A stretch of 64,000 nucleotides of DNA from a virus, in the IMG/VR virus record IMGVR_UViG_3300027714_000014, positions 1 to 64,000 of that record. One strand, written 5' to 3'. Position numbers and translations under genes: made by a program. Positions 15,795 to 23,485 of this stretch are shown piece by piece (position 1 is the stretch's first letter; each line of letters begins with the position of its first letter). Below the pieces are notes generated by a model. The model did no database searches. It was not told the DNA's origin and was given only the letters and a program-made list of their open reading frames with translations.

Positions 15795-15812
15795 CACCTT
15801 TTTTCAATATTA

Positions 15813-16484
15813 TTACTCAACACGGAGAGTTCCACCCATTGGTATAATATTTCTAGGTTTCTTAGAAAAGTTTTTATGAATGTAGCAAGAAGTGGTTTCA
15901 GTATCTACATGTATTGGCTTGAAGCCATGAAAGTGAATTGGCAGTAAATCTGATTTATCCAAGAGCTCTTTTGCCCGTGGATTGTTATCACAATTATCTA
16001 GTATAATCATGCCGCCATCTGCAAGACTTTTTAAAGAGGGTAATACGCACTTGGTACGGAAATGACCATCAATAATAATCACATCAAAATTCATTTTGTA
16101 CTTATAGATAGATTTTGTGTACAAGCTCTGATCTTCCTCAACACAAATTTTGTGTTTATTGTCAGGATTTACTTTGTCTGCCCACTCTTTATTCTTTTCA
16201 ACACCATACATATTACACTTCATGTTATCCCACCAAACGGTGCTATAGCCACAACCAAACTCAAAAACATTAGAATTTTCCCAGTTCATACTGCGAAGAT
16301 ATTCATAGCATGGATATGTATACAGTGGCATAATTTCTTGATAACCACTTACGGGAACATTGTTTCTTGAGGATTCTAAAAATCCATAATCATTTCTAAG
16401 CTTATGCATCAAATATGTTAAATGTAATTCTTCTATTGGCAGTTCAACATCTGCGATAATAACTTGTCTCTCGTACATAACCAA
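15813..16484 (-). CDS. Class I SAM-dependent methyltransferase-like protein
   Basis: 223 residues. SAM-binding motif I is VFEFGCGYST (73-82). An acidic strand end YGVEKNKEW is motif II, FDVIIIDGHFRTKCV is motif IV, and GGMIILDNCD follows. Overall like FkbM/class I methyltransferases of phages and surface-glycan clusters. Substrate unknown. It is transcribed just downstream of the tmRNA coding piece. ATG 16484 or the next in-frame ATG could be used. Confidence 0.7.
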   Translation of the reverse strand: MVMYERQVIIADVELPIEELHLTYLMHKLRNDYGFLESSRNNVPVSGYQEIMPLYTYPCYEYLRSMNWENSNVFEFGCGYSTVWWDNMKCNMYGVEKNKEWADKVNPDNKHKICVEEDQSLYTKSIYKYKMNFDVIIIDGHFRTKCVLPSLKSLADGGMIILDNCDNNPRAKELLDKSDLLPIHFHGFKPIHVDTETTSCYIHKNFSKKPRNIIPMGGTLRVE

Positions 16485-16500
16485 TCCTCATTATAATAAA

Positions 16501-16670
16501 GTGGTGGGTATTCTGTTGCAAGGAACCCACCGAACCCCGAAAGATTACGCAGCTAGTGCGTAATCCCCATATGCAATATTATCGTTTGCATTTACTAATT
16601 TGACCAATAACGCAGTCATCCGACAATTCTCCACTCATCCGTCCCTGCCTGTCGATCCTGTTTCGCCCCC
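16501..16670 (-). ncRNA. ssrA: tmRNA coding piece (permuted two-piece ssrA)
   Basis: Starts GGGGGCGAAACAGGATCGAC, the 5' half of a tRNA-like domain. A pseudoknot-prone segment and TTAGTAAAT lead to the resume codon GCA at 16589-16587. The tag reads ANDNIAYGDYALAA and ends in TAA (16547-16545); ALAA is the usual protease signal. After the stop comes a hairpin GGTGGGT...ACCCACC. No 3' acceptor half follows; instead it lies upstream (16830-16893), the order of permuted alphaproteobacterial tmRNA. GGGGGCG pairs with CGCCTCC of the acceptor piece. The RNA would rescue stalled ribosomes and tag their products. Confidence 0.9.
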
Positions 16671-16671
16671 A

Positions 16672-16752
16672 TCAAAAAAAGACTAGGTATATTAAACCCG
16701 CTAGTAGGGTAATGTCAGCACATATACTCCAAACGATATATGCTTTAAACAT
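16672..16752 (-). CDS. 26-residue membrane micropeptide inside the tmRNA locus
   Basis: MFKAYIVWSICADITLLAG then LIYLVFF: one transmembrane helix. GAGAGG lies upstream of ATG 16752. The TGA stop ends 1 nt before the first G of the tmRNA coding piece. It lies wholly in the intervening segment that must be removed in a permuted tmRNA. Similar to other single-pass micropeptides in this genome; function unknown. Confidence 0.5.
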   Translation of the reverse strand: MFKAYIVWSICADITLLAGLIYLVFF

Positions 16753-16759
16753 CCACTTA

Positions 16760-16816
16760 CTAACCTCTCGTACTAAGGGGGTCTTCATCAGAATCCCCTA
16801 TCATTACTTTTGGCAT
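16760..16816 (-). CDS. 18-residue acidic ORF inside the tmRNA locus
   Basis: MPKVMIGDSDEDPLSTRG, with AAAAGGAG 8 nt before ATG 16816. That ribosome-binding site starts directly after the acceptor piece CCA. It precedes the membrane micropeptide by 7 nt. Either a tiny peptide or a leader for it; an ancestral single frame broken by a shift is also possible. Confidence 0.4.
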   Translation of the reverse strand: MPKVMIGDSDEDPLSTRG

Positions 16817-16829
16817 ACTAGTCTCCTTT

Positions 16830-16893
16830 TGGTGGAGGCGTTGGGTACTGCCCCCAAGTCCAGTTCAGTTCTCAATTCGTATCATCAAATTGT
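16830..16893 (-). ncRNA. ssrA: tmRNA acceptor piece (permuted two-piece ssrA)
   Basis: Minus strand segment ending TTGGG-GGCAGTA-CCCAA-CGCCTCC-ACCA: a T-stem/loop, the 3' acceptor strand complementary (with one G-U) to GGGGGCG of the coding piece, a discriminator A and CCA. The 5' end is set by the promoter, whose start site is predicted near 16893. The T-loop GGCAGTA replaces the canonical TTCRANT and is identical to that in the tRNA-Gly-like element at 15226-15300. Confidence 0.85.
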
Positions 16894-16899
16894 ACTCTA

Positions 16900-16928
16900 T
16901 TTATACCATGTGAGGAATCATTTGTCAA
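16900..16928 (-). promoter_or_regulatory. tmRNA promoter with overlapping late motif
   Basis: TTGACA (16928-16923), 17-bp spacer, TATAAA (16905-16900). The -10 extends to TATAAATA (16905-16898), a perfect T4 late promoter, so the tmRNA could be made both early and late. Confidence 0.75.
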
Positions 16929-17608
16929 GACCCAAATGGAATAAAACTTTGAATAGAATATCTATATCTTTCATCAAATTCAGCATATGTTCCATGAAAA
17001 TTTTTTCCCTCATAAATTATCAAGGTGTTAAATGTGCTTGGTGCAATATGATATAATTCCCAATCTTCATCTCCCTCAAAATTTTGCCAAGGAACAATAA
17101 TACTTTTTTTAAGCTTGCTCATAACTATTCCACCAACTTTACTTTTTGGTAAGATTAAATTATCATTATTATAATGCCCTTTGTATCTGTAAAATGCTGT
17201 GCCTCCAACATAGTCACACAGCCATATATTACAAACTATTTTAAGATTGTCAACATGGGGCATCCATGAATTTTTCCAGACTTGCATATTCTTTGATAAT
17301 ATCAAAGAAGTGCTTAATGATTTAGTCACATCAACGTTTACTCCTAATTGAGGAAAAAGGGATTGATATTTTTTTAATATAGGAACTAAATCCATAGGAG
17401 TAAAATTCTGTCGTGCGCCAGGAGTATATACATGACCATCCAATGCTGGCCATTCTCTTAAAATTGATATTGTGTCTAAGGGATTTTTCAGAAAATCATC
17501 AATAGAATAATACTTTAAGTCACCAATTTCATTTTTTGTAATTTTTAAATTATCATTTGGCTCTAAAGTTTTGTATAGTTTATCACGATTTATAAAATTA
17601 AAATTCAA
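16925..17608 (-). CDS. 2OG-Fe(II) oxygenase-like protein (DUF6445-like)
   Basis: 227 residues. WMPHVDNLKIVCNIWLCDYV has the H-x-D metal pair and is followed by GGTAFYRYKGHYNND. A distal His lies in LIIYEGKNFHGTYAEF and an Arg in RYRYSIQSFIPF. This order fits the DUF6445 branch of phytanoyl-CoA/2OG dioxygenase-like proteins. Substrate unknown. It overlaps the end of the upstream exported-protein gene by 4 nt. The tmRNA promoter -35 box lies over its stop codon, so there is no spare space. Confidence 0.7.
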   Translation of the reverse strand: MNFNFINRDKLYKTLEPNDNLKITKNEIGDLKYYSIDDFLKNPLDTISILREWPALDGHVYTPGARQNFTPMDLVPILKKYQSLFPQLGVNVDVTKSLSTSLILSKNMQVWKNSWMPHVDNLKIVCNIWLCDYVGGTAFYRYKGHYNNDNLILPKSKVGGIVMSKLKKSIIVPWQNFEGDEDWELYHIAPSTFNTLIIYEGKNFHGTYAEFDERYRYSIQSFIPFGS

Positions 17609-18039
17609 ATAGTAATTCCCTTAGTAGGTTTATTTAATTCTTTGCTAAATACACCACCGGCAAGAACCCATCCTAGAAAATTATTTTCTTTACCACTAAC
17701 TCCAAGTACTACAGATTCAACTCCATTAAAATCTGCATATTGAATTAATGAGTGAGTAACCATAAACAATAGCGGCGTTGGAAACCTTACGCACATTCCC
17801 GATAGATGAAAATCACGTAGCTGACCCAATACTTCTTCTTCTGATACTGTATCTGCTGCGACAATTCGTAGAATTGTCTCCTCATCTTTGCAAATATTAG
17901 CAATTAATATAGGTGTGCCAAGATTCCACACTGTAGGTTTTGAGTATGACTTATTAGTGCTATCTGCTAAAGCTGCTGTGGACACCAGCACTATAAGAAA
18001 CACCCAACTCAGCACGATAGCTGTACGTAGATATTTCAT
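17605..18039 (-). CDS. Exported protein, unknown
   Basis: 144 residues. Sec-type signal peptide: MKYLRTAIVLSWVFLIVLVS, then TAALADS, with cleavage likely after ALA. The mature part holds VWNLGTPILIANICKDEETI and two Cys. An AGGAGA site precedes the start. Unknown family. Placed between a nuclease and an oxygenase gene; one of many exported proteins in this phage. Confidence 0.7.
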   Translation of the reverse strand: MKYLRTAIVLSWVFLIVLVSTAALADSTNKSYSKPTVWNLGTPILIANICKDEETILRIVAADTVSEEEVLGQLRDFHLSGMCVRFPTPLLFMVTHSLIQYADFNGVESVVLGVSGKENNFLGWVLAGGVFSKELNKPTKGITI

Positions 18040-18054
18040 TTTTTATTCTCCTAA

Positions 18055-18777
18055 TTATCGCCGCCAATCGGGTTGACGATTTTTATCAGCGGCATTCCAT
18101 TCCTTTATGGCCTCTGTGAGAAGAGGTAGATATTCATATTTCTCTTTTATAAATTCTTGAACCGTTCCGTCTTCTGTAACAACAAGAATAACTACTTGAT
18201 CAATGATAATTCCTGTCCTCTCTCCGAACATTTCTGCATATGCTGAACCTTGAATATAATAGTTCTCATTATATTTTTCATTTCTCTCTCTTGTTGAGGT
18301 CTTAAAGTCGATAATTGACAACTTACCTTTGTAATTTGCAATACAATCAACTCTACCAGCAACTTTATATTTATCACTATACAGACCACATTCTTGGGCA
18401 TATATGTTATTTATATTACAAAGTACCTTTTCTTTGAGTTGATTAAACAAACAAAATGGAAGAAAATTATTCTCATGTTCTTTCCACTTTTTTGGCCAGT
18501 TAATATGTACGTTATTAAGATAGTCCTCACACATATGATGAACCTTAGTACCACGGGCAGATGCAGTTCTTGCTATATGATTTGCAACATCATTACCAAC
18601 ACGCTTACGCCACTCAAACAGTCCTTTCTTGTTACGGACTGATAGAACAGTTGTTATAGATGGATACTTATTACCTTCTGGTGTTTCATATAAACGAATA
18701 CCATCATTATTCGTTGCTTTAATATCCGGCAATGTAAAAGAATCATTATGATCAAATTTTGTCATCGTAATTTCCAT
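18055..18777 (-). CDS. PD-(D/E)XK exonuclease, RecB/MGME1-like
   Basis: 240 residues. Motifs in order: SITTVLSVRNKKGLFEWRKRV, a helix with RGTKVHHMCEDYL, AGRVDCIANYKGKLSIIDFKTS (catalytic D and D-x-K), and YYIQGSAYAEMFGE with the Q-x3-Y motif. This is the Cas4/RecB nuclease layout of mitochondrial MGME1 and its phage relatives. Likely digests DNA ends during replication or recycling of host DNA. Followed downstream by the exported protein. Confidence 0.85.
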   Translation of the reverse strand: MEITMTKFDHNDSFTLPDIKATNNDGIRLYETPEGNKYPSITTVLSVRNKKGLFEWRKRVGNDVANHIARTASARGTKVHHMCEDYLNNVHINWPKKWKEHENNFLPFCLFNQLKEKVLCNINNIYAQECGLYSDKYKVAGRVDCIANYKGKLSIIDFKTSTRERNEKYNENYYIQGSAYAEMFGERTGIIIDQVVILVVTEDGTVQEFIKEKYEYLPLLTEAIKEWNAADKNRQPDWRR

Positions 18778-18786
18778 TGTAGACCT

Positions 18787-19062
18787 TTACTTACGTTCAT
18801 CTAATATAGATTTGCATGGAATACGTTTAATTTTAGATAAAGTACCATCACTACTAAGCTGTTTGAACCAAACAGTATTTAAAGTTACAACAGGGTCTAA
18901 ACCAAAAGGCCCCATAGCAACTGATCCATCTTCCAATGGATTTTTACCAACTTGATGGCATCCAATGTATTCATATCCCTGACCAGTGGACGGAACTTTC
19001 ATTGTTGGCGCACATGCACCAAGAACTAACAATCCAGACAATATTATTATTTTACTTTTCAT
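18787..19062 (-). CDS. Small lipoprotein
   Basis: 91 residues. Lipobox LVLGAC after a hydrophobic signal (KIIILSGLLVLGACAP), so an outer-membrane or periplasmic lipoprotein after processing at Cys17. The mature part contains GYEYIGCHQVGKNPLEDGS. It begins 1 nt after the lysozyme gene, so it may help lysis, for example as an outer spanin, or alter the cell surface. No family recognised. Confidence 0.7.
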   Translation of the reverse strand: MKSKIIILSGLLVLGACAPTMKVPSTGQGYEYIGCHQVGKNPLEDGSVAMGPFGLDPVVTLNTVWFKQLSSDGTLSKIKRIPCKSILDERK

Positions 19063-19503
19063 TTATATATTCCTCATTCTATCAACGAGCCTATCAGCTC
19101 TTTTTGTAACCTGTTTATACCAACTGGAATCAACCATCTCATCAGCAGCTGCATTCCAATCTTTCGCATCTACACCACGTTTCATTCCTTTGAACTTACT
19201 CAAACGAGGGCGCCCCATATTGAACATCATGTTCGCAATTATTTGTTGAGCTTCTTCCGGCAAAGTCTCAAAGTCTGAGTATAGGAGCTCGCAGTCCGAC
19301 AGGACTCCTTGGAGATCAGATTCGAAGGCCTCAATGACTCTGGACTCACTGACGGGAGTGCCGTCGCTGCAATCATATTCGACATCTGATTCCAAAACCA
19401 GATGGCCGATCCCAAAAGTAGGATAGCCAAGATGATCTTTGTATACTTCATATTTTACTCCCTCATCAATCTCTAATTGTTCTCTAAGTTTATCTACGTT
19501 CAT
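19063..19503 (-). CDS. Lysozyme, T4 gpe / GH24 family
   Basis: 146 residues. The catalytic layout of T4 lysozyme is present: IDEGVKYEVYKDHLGYPTFGIGH gives Glu14, Asp23 and Thr29, the Glu-8x-Asp-5x-Thr triad. The C-terminal SWYKQVTKRADRLVDRMRN matches the final helices (SRWYNQTPNRAKRVITTFR). No signal peptide, so a holin is needed for export. A second cell-wall hydrolase is at 22479-23000. Confidence 0.92.
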   Translation of the reverse strand: MNVDKLREQLEIDEGVKYEVYKDHLGYPTFGIGHLVLESDVEYDCSDGTPVSESRVIEAFESDLQGVLSDCELLYSDFETLPEEAQQIIANMMFNMGRPRLSKFKGMKRGVDAKDWNAAADEMVDSSWYKQVTKRADRLVDRMRNI

Positions 19504-19504
19504 T

Positions 19505-20173
19505 TCATTCTCCTTTTGGTGCTGGGGTAAGACTATGTTCAGTAACAGGTATAATACTTTTTTCCCAATCTACTACTAAATTTCCAACAGCCATAATTCT
19601 TTCATGTTCACATTTCTGTTCTGGAACAGAATGATATAACCATGCTGGCCACAAAACAAGTTGACTACCCTTTGGTTTGACTTGCGTAAATCCGCCGCCT
19701 CCAGATGGATCATTACGATAGTATGCATCTGGAAAAACTAGTGGAGCACATTCCTCACAACCTCTAACACAATAGGTAAAACTCCAAGTGTGGGGCCAGT
19801 GTTGGTGTGATTTAGTTGTTTGTCCCTTAGTATATATTAATCCCCATGAATCTGCAACCTTATAGTCATATTGTCTAGGATCACCAGATTCATTTGTTGC
19901 ATTTGCAAGAGGCACAGTCTTAGCAAGACTAATTACCAACTCACCTAATTTCTTAAACGATTCATATTCTTTGTCCATATCCCATCGTGTCATATGACAC
20001 TTAGCAGCAGTCTTATGATTCAACCTATCACCAGATTCTCGAATATCATTTTCAAGTAGGTCATTAAAAGCATCAATTCTAGTTCCCTGTAAATCTTTAA
20101 CCTTGACAGGAGACTTCTGTTTAAATTCTGGCCAACCCTCTTGGGTAGGCTTTATGTAAATATCACTCAACAC
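19505..20173 (-). CDS. 2OG-Fe(II) oxygenase-like protein
   Basis: About 222 residues from GTG 20173 (VLSDIYIKPTQEGWPEF); the start overlaps the phoH end and is uncertain, since there is no nearby ATG. Contains KSHQHWPHTWSFTYCVRG with candidate metal His residues, a Gly run GGGGF, SQLVLWPAWLYHSVPEQ with the distal His, and ERIMAVGNLVVDW with the Arg. This is the double-stranded beta-helix pattern of the phage 2OG family. Substrate unknown. Confidence 0.7.
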   Translation of the reverse strand: MLSDIYIKPTQEGWPEFKQKSPVKVKDLQGTRIDAFNDLLENDIRESGDRLNHKTAAKCHMTRWDMDKEYESFKKLGELVISLAKTVPLANATNESGDPRQYDYKVADSWGLIYTKGQTTKSHQHWPHTWSFTYCVRGCEECAPLVFPDAYYRNDPSGGGGFTQVKPKGSQLVLWPAWLYHSVPEQKCEHERIMAVGNLVVDWEKSIIPVTEHSLTPAPKGE

Positions 20174-20876
20174 CAATTCCCATCTTAATCTTGTTAATAA
20201 GATAGCTACGAACAAAACCAGACCTAACGATGTCACCAATGTTAAATTCTGTACAGTTGAACTCTTCCATTTCCTCTAGAATGCGTAGGAAATCATGAAG
20301 TCCATTTTTCTCATTTTGTCTTTGTAAATCTGATTGGCCAAAATCACCACAGAAGACAATTTTAGAATCTTGTCCTACCCTAGTGATAATCGTATCCAAT
20401 TCATGGAAGTTTAAGTTCTGGCACTCATCAACAATAATGATACTGTTGTCAAATGTCAATCCCCGTAGAAATGAGGTTGAAAGAAAATATAGAGAACCTT
20501 GTCCCTTGAGTCGGTCATATAGATTATTGAATGCTTGATCACTGGGCATCTGAAACATGAAACGAACCATGTTCTGATATGGCACCTGATACAATGCAGC
20601 CTTATCTTCCTCATCACCTGGCAGAAATCCAATCTCTCTTGTAGGGATTAATGATCTAACTAGAATAACCTTTTCTGCTTTATTCTTTAAATCTAACACC
20701 TCTTGTAATGCAAGATATAAAGAAATAAATGTCTTACCAGTTCCAGCAGCACCAAATAGAAATTGGTTCTTACCTTTTTTCCAAGTATCAAAAATAATCT
20801 TTTGGTTGTCGGTAATAGGCTTTACATCAACAAGAGTCGAACTGCTGATTTCTTTTGTTTGTTTTTTAGAGGCCAT
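20163..20876 (-). CDS. phoH: PhoH-like ATPase
   Basis: 237 residues. Walker A GAAGTGKT (42-49), Walker B IIIVDECQN, a RSLIPTREIGFLPG segment and the FCGDFGQSD motif typical of PhoH. Common in marine phages; a predicted RNA/DNA helicase-like ATPase whose true role in infection is unsettled. AAAGGA-type spacing to the upstream gene is nil: it starts right at the end of the 20877 gene. Confidence 0.92.
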   Translation of the reverse strand: MASKKQTKEISSSTLVDVKPITDNQKIIFDTWKKGKNQFLFGAAGTGKTFISLYLALQEVLDLKNKAEKVILVRSLIPTREIGFLPGDEEDKAALYQVPYQNMVRFMFQMPSDQAFNNLYDRLKGQGSLYFLSTSFLRGLTFDNSIIIVDECQNLNFHELDTIITRVGQDSKIVFCGDFGQSDLQRQNEKNGLHDFLRILEEMEEFNCTEFNIGDIVRSGFVRSYLINKIKMGIGVE

Positions 20877-21188
20877 TTATTTTCTCGCCTTATGTTTCTT
20901 GTAAATATTTTCTGCTTGTAGTCGTTTAGTACTTTTACGACTACCATATTTATCTGCCATAGGTGAATCTGGATGTTTAGATGCAATATTACCCATCATA
21001 TCATTAAAGTTAGTATCCGTCTTAGGACCAACTCCCATTAGATGATCACCCGCAAGAGCTGGTGCCTTTCCATGATACACCCGTTCTAGGTTAGGGTTCT
21101 TCTTCATATATTCATCGTAATCCGCCAAGGGTATGTTATCATCATACTCAATGCCGCTTTCTATATTCATAAATGTGTATGTGGGCAT
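20877..21188 (-). CDS. FmdB-like small protein without zinc cysteines
   Basis: 103 residues. MPTYTFMNIESGIEYDDNIP looks like the start of FmdB-type zinc-ribbon proteins, but the four Cys are missing. The rest (PALAGDHLMGVGPKTDTNFN; a basic C-terminus) looks like a family often found next to phage phoH. Function unknown. Confidence 0.65.
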   Translation of the reverse strand: MPTYTFMNIESGIEYDDNIPLADYDEYMKKNPNLERVYHGKAPALAGDHLMGVGPKTDTNFNDMMGNIASKHPDSPMADKYGSRKSTKRLQAENIYKKHKARK

Positions 21189-21452
21189 TTAAAACTTAAA
21201 CTCCAATTGCGTGCCTTCTTGTTTCTCATAGTAAGTTAGCTCGTCTTTCAAATTCTTTATTGTAATATATGCTGTATTCAGTCCCTTTTGCAACTCATAT
21301 ATTTCTTTTTTGAGAATATCTACAGCGGTCAAACTTTCTGGTGTATTTATCTCCCAACCAGACTCGCCCATATCCCACCTTGCAGCAGTCTTACCTTCTC
21401 TTTCTTCTCTAAGCTTGCGTAACATGTAATTGTAATGCCCTTCTCTCGTCAT
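21189..21452 (-). CDS. Small coiled-coil protein, unknown
   Basis: 87 residues if started at ATG 21452 (MTREGHYNYMLRKLREEREG); an earlier start at 21503 would lengthen the overlap with the next gene. A helical C-terminal half (DILKKEIYELQKGLNTAYIT, then IKNLKDELTYYEKQ) suggests oligomerisation. Overlaps the 21409-21939 gene by 44 nt. Not recognised. Confidence 0.55.
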   Translation of the reverse strand: MTREGHYNYMLRKLREEREGKTAARWDMGESGWEINTPESLTAVDILKKEIYELQKGLNTAYITIKNLKDELTYYEKQEGTQLEFKF

Positions 21453-21939
21453 CTTGTGCCTCCAGAAAAAACTTTGGGGTTTCTCTACGTTTCCATTTTG
21501 CAAAACTAGACTTCTCTATTATATAGTATGTCTGATATGCCTTAACAGTATCACCAGTTTTACAATAGTCTGGCATACATTGTGGTGGATCAGTATAACC
21601 AACCATAGGAATAGTAACGGGGCATCTTGATAAGGGAACTAACAGTCGTTCCGTAGCATGGTGTTTGTCATAACGAAATGTGTATTCCTTCATGAGAGCA
21701 ACCATATGGTCATACAACCACATATAGTTCTCAAAACTAGAACGAACCCAGATCGTGCTTGGATGGTTTTTATGTGCCATCTTGTACAATCCATTTTCAT
21801 CGGCACACTTGTCACCATCAAGAACACGATGCGTTGTAGACAGCATCTGTGCGCTTTCCAGTATCATCTTGACCACATGCTTGTCACAACTCATTTGTGC
21901 AGCCTTCACTGGATCACGGTCTAGGTAAAATATATTCAT
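21409..21939 (-). CDS. Conserved phage protein (MNIFYLDRDP family)
   Basis: 176 residues. MNIFYLDRDPVKAAQMSCDK, KHVVKMILESAQMLSTTHR, HKNHPSTIWVRSSFENYMWL and DTVKAYQTYYIIEKSSFAKW form a pattern I associate with a widespread, uncharacterised phage family. Conserved His, Asp and Arg residues suggest an enzyme, but no reaction is known. It has its own promoter at 21970-21998, inside the end of the upstream gene. Confidence 0.75.
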   Translation of the reverse strand: MNIFYLDRDPVKAAQMSCDKHVVKMILESAQMLSTTHRVLDGDKCADENGLYKMAHKNHPSTIWVRSSFENYMWLYDHMVALMKEYTFRYDKHHATERLLVPLSRCPVTIPMVGYTDPPQCMPDYCKTGDTVKAYQTYYIIEKSSFAKWKRRETPKFFLEAQDDERRALQLHVTQA

Positions 21940-22172
21940 TCTTCTTTCCTTGTATCATTCAATAGTAGTATTTTACCTCTTTTTTCATCAATTGTCAAGA
22001 CCCTTTCTGTCTCAATCATATCAATAATTAAGGTAGTAATATCAACTTCTTTACCCAACACACTAATCTTCTTTTCCAATTTAATAAGAGTTTCTTTGTA
22101 GAAGTCTATCTCTTGTTGTTTGACAAGCCGTTGTTCTATAAGATCAGATAGTGATATTACATTTTCTTTCAT
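21936..22172 (-). CDS. Small coiled-coil protein
   Basis: 78 residues from ATG 22172, just after the mazG stop (an in-frame start at 22193 would overlap mazG). One helix with heptads (IEQRLVKQQEIDFYKETLIK, LEKKISVLGKE). The coding end carries the promoter for the next gene. Unknown function. Confidence 0.6.
   Translation of the reverse strand: MKENVISLSDLIEQRLVKQQEIDFYKETLIKLEKKISVLGKEVDITTLIIDMIETERVLTIDEKRGKILLLNDTRKEE
21970..21998 (-). promoter_or_regulatory. Early sigma70-like promoter within a coding end
   Basis: Minus strand TTGACA (21998-21993), 17-bp spacer, TAAAAT (21975-21970), about 30 nt before ATG 21939. Confidence 0.72.
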
Positions 22173-22173
22173 A

Positions 22174-22482
22174 TTATCGGTTGTCACCATCACCTTTGAT
22201 TTTGTTACGTTCCATTCTAGACTTTAGTTTGTCCACATTGGCTTGTGCAACCTCTTCTAGTGTCACACCAAGGTCATCAGCAAGTGCTGAGATGTACCAT
22301 AGCACATCACCTAGTTCCAATCCTACACCAACGAGAGTCTTACCATCTCTCATATGTTTCTTAACTTTTTCGGCGACCTCACCAGCCTCTCCACACAAAC
22401 CTAATGTTGGATATGTAATTTTACACTCATCTGGATAGATTGCTGTTGATCGTGCAAATTCTTGATATTCGTCAAATGTCAT
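22174..22482 (-). CDS. mazG: MazG-like nucleotide pyrophosphohydrolase
   Basis: 102 residues from ATG 22482 (MTFDEYQEFARS) with AGGTGG upstream. MazG motif: GLCGEAGEVAEKVKKHMRDG gives the first acidic pairs, then ELGDVLWYISALADDLGV the E-x3-D helix. Hydrolyses dNTPs/NTPs to monophosphates; phage versions are thought to alter nucleotide pools or alarmones. Overlaps the upstream hydrolase gene by 4 nt. Confidence 0.9.
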   Translation of the reverse strand: MTFDEYQEFARSTAIYPDECKITYPTLGLCGEAGEVAEKVKKHMRDGKTLVGVGLELGDVLWYISALADDLGVTLEEVAQANVDKLKSRMERNKIKGDGDNR

Positions 22483-23000
22483 TTTTTGTCCCACCTATAA
22501 AAGATATGATCACCAATTTCTGTTGTCTTTTGTTTAGTCTTTGCCCATGAGGGCGTAACATAATCAGCATGGTAGAACAACGCACCATCTGTTATATCTA
22601 TAAACTTAATCTCATTACGCATGATTACAGTAGATAAGTCAATGGTCTTTTTGTAAGCTTCTTTATCTTTTGGAATATCATCTTTACCATCACAATACCA
22701 ACTAAATTGGCATCTATTTTTTATTGGATAAAATGTACCATTATTTTTCCATGACTTTCTTGTGGGCCCTTGTTTAACAACCTCACATACTGTATTGGGG
22801 AATCGTTTATCGTTCACACGATTTATTACAACAGCAGTTACAGCAATTTTACCCGCTGTACCTTGATCTCTTGCTTCATGATACATGTTTAATGCAAGAC
22901 ACTCAATTGTTTTTGTGGATGTGAGAACAATTTTCTCAGGGATAGGAGCATCTGATACGTTAACTCCAATCATTAACATTGCAGCTATAAAATCATTCAT
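22479..23000 (-). CDS. Cell-wall hydrolase, SleB/CwlJ family
   Basis: 173 residues. Short hydrophobic N-terminus, then CLALNMYHEARDQGTAGKIA with catalytic Glu42 of the HEAR motif, VTAVVINRVNDKRFPNTVCEVV and CQFSWYCDGK: the Hydrolase_2 signature. Likely a lytic transglycosylase or amidase acting on peptidoglycan. Complements the T4-type lysozyme at 19063; its weak signal-like start could allow export. Overlaps the SprT-like gene by 8 nt. Confidence 0.85.
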   Translation of the reverse strand: MNDFIAAMLMIGVNVSDAPIPEKIVLTSTKTIECLALNMYHEARDQGTAGKIAVTAVVINRVNDKRFPNTVCEVVKQGPTRKSWKNNGTFYPIKNRCQFSWYCDGKDDIPKDKEAYKKTIDLSTVIMRNEIKFIDITDGALFYHADYVTPSWAKTKQKTTEIGDHIFYRWDKK

Positions 23001-23451
23001 AACCGTATTGCTCCATAAACATTTCTGTTAAAGGTGCTTGTAACTTGTAAGCTTCGACTTCCCAAGGTTGTCTCTCATATTTTGTGTCACTATAGTTACG
23101 GTATTTACCGTCCTTGCATTTCCACAATTGCTTATAACCACCCTTGAACTTGTCTTTCATGCGACCAGTAGCACCCTGCCACACATGAACCATTTCATGC
23201 ACAATGGTTTCGATAAACTCCTTTTTACAGACAGTTCGTCCCAAACGTTTGTCAATTTGAATATTATATTCACGATCATCATCACCACGATAACAGAATC
23301 CTAAAGCCCCGTCTTCGAAGGTTTTACAAAACTCAAAATTAATATCCATGACACGGTGTCTAGGCATTAGCATATCCATGCACCACCAGACAATCTCTTC
23401 TGCCAGTTCACGTTCTTTTTTTATACCACCAGTAACTTCGATATTAAGCAA
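22993..23451 (-). CDS. SprT-like zinc metallopeptidase
   Basis: 152 residues, probable TTG start at 23451 with AAAAGGA upstream. H-E-x2-H motif VHEMVHVWQG (His85, Glu86, His89), and WEVEAY downstream may give the third ligand, as in SprT/SPRTN proteases that clear DNA-protein crosslinks. Four Cys (24, 42, 53, 75) precede the motif. First gene after promoter 23486-23514. Confidence 0.8.
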   Translation of the reverse strand: MLNIEVTGGIKKERELAEEIVWWCMDMLMPRHRVMDINFEFCKTFEDGALGFCYRGDDDREYNIQIDKRLGRTVCKKEFIETIVHEMVHVWQGATGRMKDKFKGGYKQLWKCKDGKYRNYSDTKYERQPWEVEAYKLQAPLTEMFMEQYGYE

Positions 23452-23485
23452 TCACTTTTTCCTTTTCATTTCTCATCATAAGTAT

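Noticed and set aside
16760-16816. Frameshift joining the 18- and 26-codon ORFs into one peptide
   Set aside because: A shift would be needed at a place with no slippery sequence; each ORF has its own ribosome-binding site.
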